A stretch of 64,000 nt of DNA from Axinella damicornis (lineage: Eukaryota; Porifera; Demospongiae; Axinellida; Axinellidae): positions 8,100,646-8,164,645 of the forward strand of contig OZ007514.1 of the NCBI GenBank assembly GCA_963931865.1, in the 5' to 3' direction. The stretch's first letter is position 1. The number at the start of each line of letters is the position of its first letter. Below are positions 62,050-64,000 of the stretch, piece after piece. Position numbers and translations under genes: made by a program. Below the pieces are notes generated by a model that saw nothing but the letters and a program-made list of their open reading frames with translations, did no database searches and had not been told where the DNA came from.

Positions 62050-64000
62050 TCGAAGAGAAAGGACTTCTTTTGCTGCCGGTTGTGCGCTCTCTGGATTAAG
62101 ACGGAGGGGTGGAGAACCAGCGTGGAGATAATTGCCACTGAAATTTGTTCGAGGTGAGGGAACAAACAAACCTTACCGTTACTGTAGCTAGTGTCTACCA
62201 ATGCCTTTTGCAGTAGTGATATGTAGGAGTCAAAAAAGTAAAATCACCATTAGCAAGACTGTGCATCAAGGACAATTACACAAAGGAATGTCACGATGCA
62301 TATGGCTCTTGGCTACGCAAGGTTCTGGATTGAGGCGGATGGGTGGAGTCATTATGAGTGCACATGAAATTGTTTTCAGTTTCTCGCTATAGTCTCTCTG
62401 ATCCTTTGCTTCCGTTTGTGCGCTCTCTGGATCGAGACGGATCGGTGGAGATCAGCGTGGAGATTAAATTTAGGTGAGTGCACATGCAATCTATGATTCC
62501 ATTTCCTCTCGTTGTTCGCTATCTGGACCGAGACGATCGGTGAATATCAGAGTGGAGATTAAATTTAGGTGAGTGCACATGCAAATCTATTCCACTTCTC
62601 ATTGCTGTAGCTAGTCTCTGCCGTTATCCTGATGCCTTTGCCTGTCTGGTTGTGCGCTCTCTGGACCGAGACGGATTGGTGGAGGTCAGCGTGGAGATTA
62701 AAATTAGGTGAGTGCACATGCAAATCTATTCCACTTCTCATTCCTGTGGCTAGTCTCTGCCGATATCCTGATGCCATTTCCTCTGGTTGTTCGCTCTCTG
62801 GACCGAGACGGATTGGTGGAGGTCAGCGTGGAGATTAAAATTAGGTGAGTGCACATGCAAATCTATTCCACTTCTCATTCCTGTAGCTAGTCTCTGCCAT
62901 TATCCTGATGCCATTGCCTGTCTGGTTGTGCGCTCTCTGGACCGAGACGCATTGGTGGAGGTCAGCGTGGAGATTAAAATTAGGTGAGTGCACATGCAAA
63001 TCTCTTCCAATTCTCATACCTGTAGCTAGTCTCTGCTGATATCCTGCTGCCATTTCCTCTGGTTGAACGCTTTCCGGACCGAGACGGATTGGTGGTGGTC
63101 AGCGTGGAGATTAAAATTAGGTGAGTGCACATGCAAATCTATTCCACTTCTCATACCTGTAGCTAGTCTCTGCCGATATCCTGATGCCATTTCCTCTGGT
63201 TGTGCGCTCTCTGGACCGAGACGGATTGGTGGAGGTCAGCGTGGAGATTAAAATTAGGTGAGTGCACATGCAAATCTATTCCACTTCTCATTCCTGTAGC
63301 TAGTCTCTGCCGTTATCCTGATGCCATTGCCTGTCTGGTTGTGCGCTCTCTGGACCGAGACGGATTGGTGGAGGTCAGCGTGGAGATTAAAATTAGGTGA
63401 GTGCACATGCAAATCTATTCCACTTCTCATTCATGTAGCTAGTCTCTGCTGAAATCCTAATGCCATTTCCTCTGGTTGAACGCTCTCTGGACCGAGACGG
63501 ATTGGTGGAGGTCAGCATGGAGATTAAAATTAGGTGAGTGCTCATGCAAATCTATTCCACTTCTCATTGCTGTAGCTAGTCTCTGCCGTTATCCTGATGC
63601 CATTGCCTGTCTGGTTGTGCGCTCTCTGGACCGAGACGGATAGGTGGAGGTCAGCGTGGAGATTAAAATTAGGTGAGTGCACATGCAAATCTATTCCACT
63701 TCTCATTCCTGTAGCTAGTCTCTGCCATTATCCTGATGCCATTGCCTGTCTGGTTGTGCGCTCTCTGGACCGAGACGGATTGGTGGAGGTCATCGTGGAG
63801 ATTAAATTTAGGTGAGTGCACATGCAAATCTATTCCACTTCTCATTGCTGTAGCTAGTCTCTGCCGTTATCCTGATGCCATTGCCTGTGTGGTTGTGCGC
63901 TCTATGGACTGAGACGGATTGGTGGAGGTCAGCGTGGAGGTTAAAATTAGGTGAGTGCACATGCAAATCTATTCCACTCCTCATTGCTGTTGCTAGTCTC
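62050..64000. repeat. 137/139-bp satellite array with POU octamers, runs off the window
   Basis: Two subtypes (137 bp with CATTTCCTCTGGTTG, 139 bp with CATTGCCTGTCTGGTTG) alternate irregularly from about 62474, with more degenerate units from 62050. Unit landmarks are GTGAGTGCACATGCAAATCT, CTGTAGCTAGTCTCTGCCG, GTGCGCTCTCTGGACCGAGA and GGTGGAGGTCAGCGTGGAGA. A perfect ATGCAAAT octamer occurs at 62579, 62718, 62855, 62994, 63131, 63268, 63407, 63544, 63683, 63822 and 63961. Recurring ORFs reflect the period only. Confidence 0.93.

Noticed and set aside
62565..63815. Recurring 60-70 aa ORFs such as CALWTETDWWRSAWRLKLGE
   Set aside because: Period-driven ORFs of the satellite. Unit lengths of 137 and 139 do not preserve a frame, so a repeat protein is unlikely.
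62474..64000. CRISPR-like array
   Set aside because: Units are near-identical over their full length with no unique spacers, and the genome is eukaryotic.

Overview
This window looks like genomic DNA of a metazoan. Genes are split by many introns with consensus GT...AG borders, most sequence is non-coding, and it is crowded with short inverted-repeat DNA transposons, tRNA-type SINEs, LINE remnants and microsatellites. Death-domain exons on non-vertebrate-looking proteins, plus P-element/THAP9-like transposase remnants of a kind I associate with sponge and cnidarian genomes, make a sponge or similar marine invertebrate the best guess. The species is inference. An exactly 200-base N run (43913-44112) marks a scaffold join.

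Layout. 1-9.4 kb: two Death-like exons on the minus strand (148-389, degenerate; 9064-9324, intact) flank a decayed P-element/THAP9-like transposase (1955-5811), a second transposon-type ORF in its apparent intron (4341-5377), a minus-strand companion ORF (5916-7286) and a hAT MITE with an 8-bp target duplication. 9.7-22.7 kb: mainly non-autonomous transposons, several sharing a TAGTCTCG/TAGCCTCG terminus and a 9-bp target-site duplication (Mutator-like). 23.2-31.8 kb: a minus-strand gene for a type I membrane protein, assembled here from splice signals with consistent phase: signal peptide, two Ig-like exons, one Sushi exon, three paralogous Thr/Ser/Pro stalk exons, then a transmembrane/cytoplasmic exon. 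36.0-37.1 kb: two in-phase minus-strand exons of a PH-domain (RhoGEF-like) protein. 38.4-39.7 kb: nested inverted-repeat elements. 40-47.5 kb: a ~3.4 kb sequence present twice in direct orientation on either side of the 200-N gap; this may be an unpurged second haplotype rather than a real duplication. 49-59.6 kb: a plus-strand OXR1/NCOA7-family gene (GRAM-like exon, then a TLDc domain over three exons) whose introns hold a 2-kb minisatellite, a hAT MITE and a Mutator-like element. 60.1-60.7 kb: LINE reverse-transcriptase fragment. 61.8 kb: a two-copy module with CCAAT-box and E2F-like motifs. 62.05 kb to the end: a 137/139-bp satellite whose units carry a perfect POU octamer.

The most unusual theme is the 9-bp-target-duplication family. 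Members sharing one terminal motif range from a 39-bp element that is almost nothing but its two inverted ends (54140-54178) to a 2.3-kb element with subterminal iterons (10725-13031). No transposase for this family was found here. Exon borders are read by eye from GT/AG, phase and protein pattern; no RNA evidence was available.
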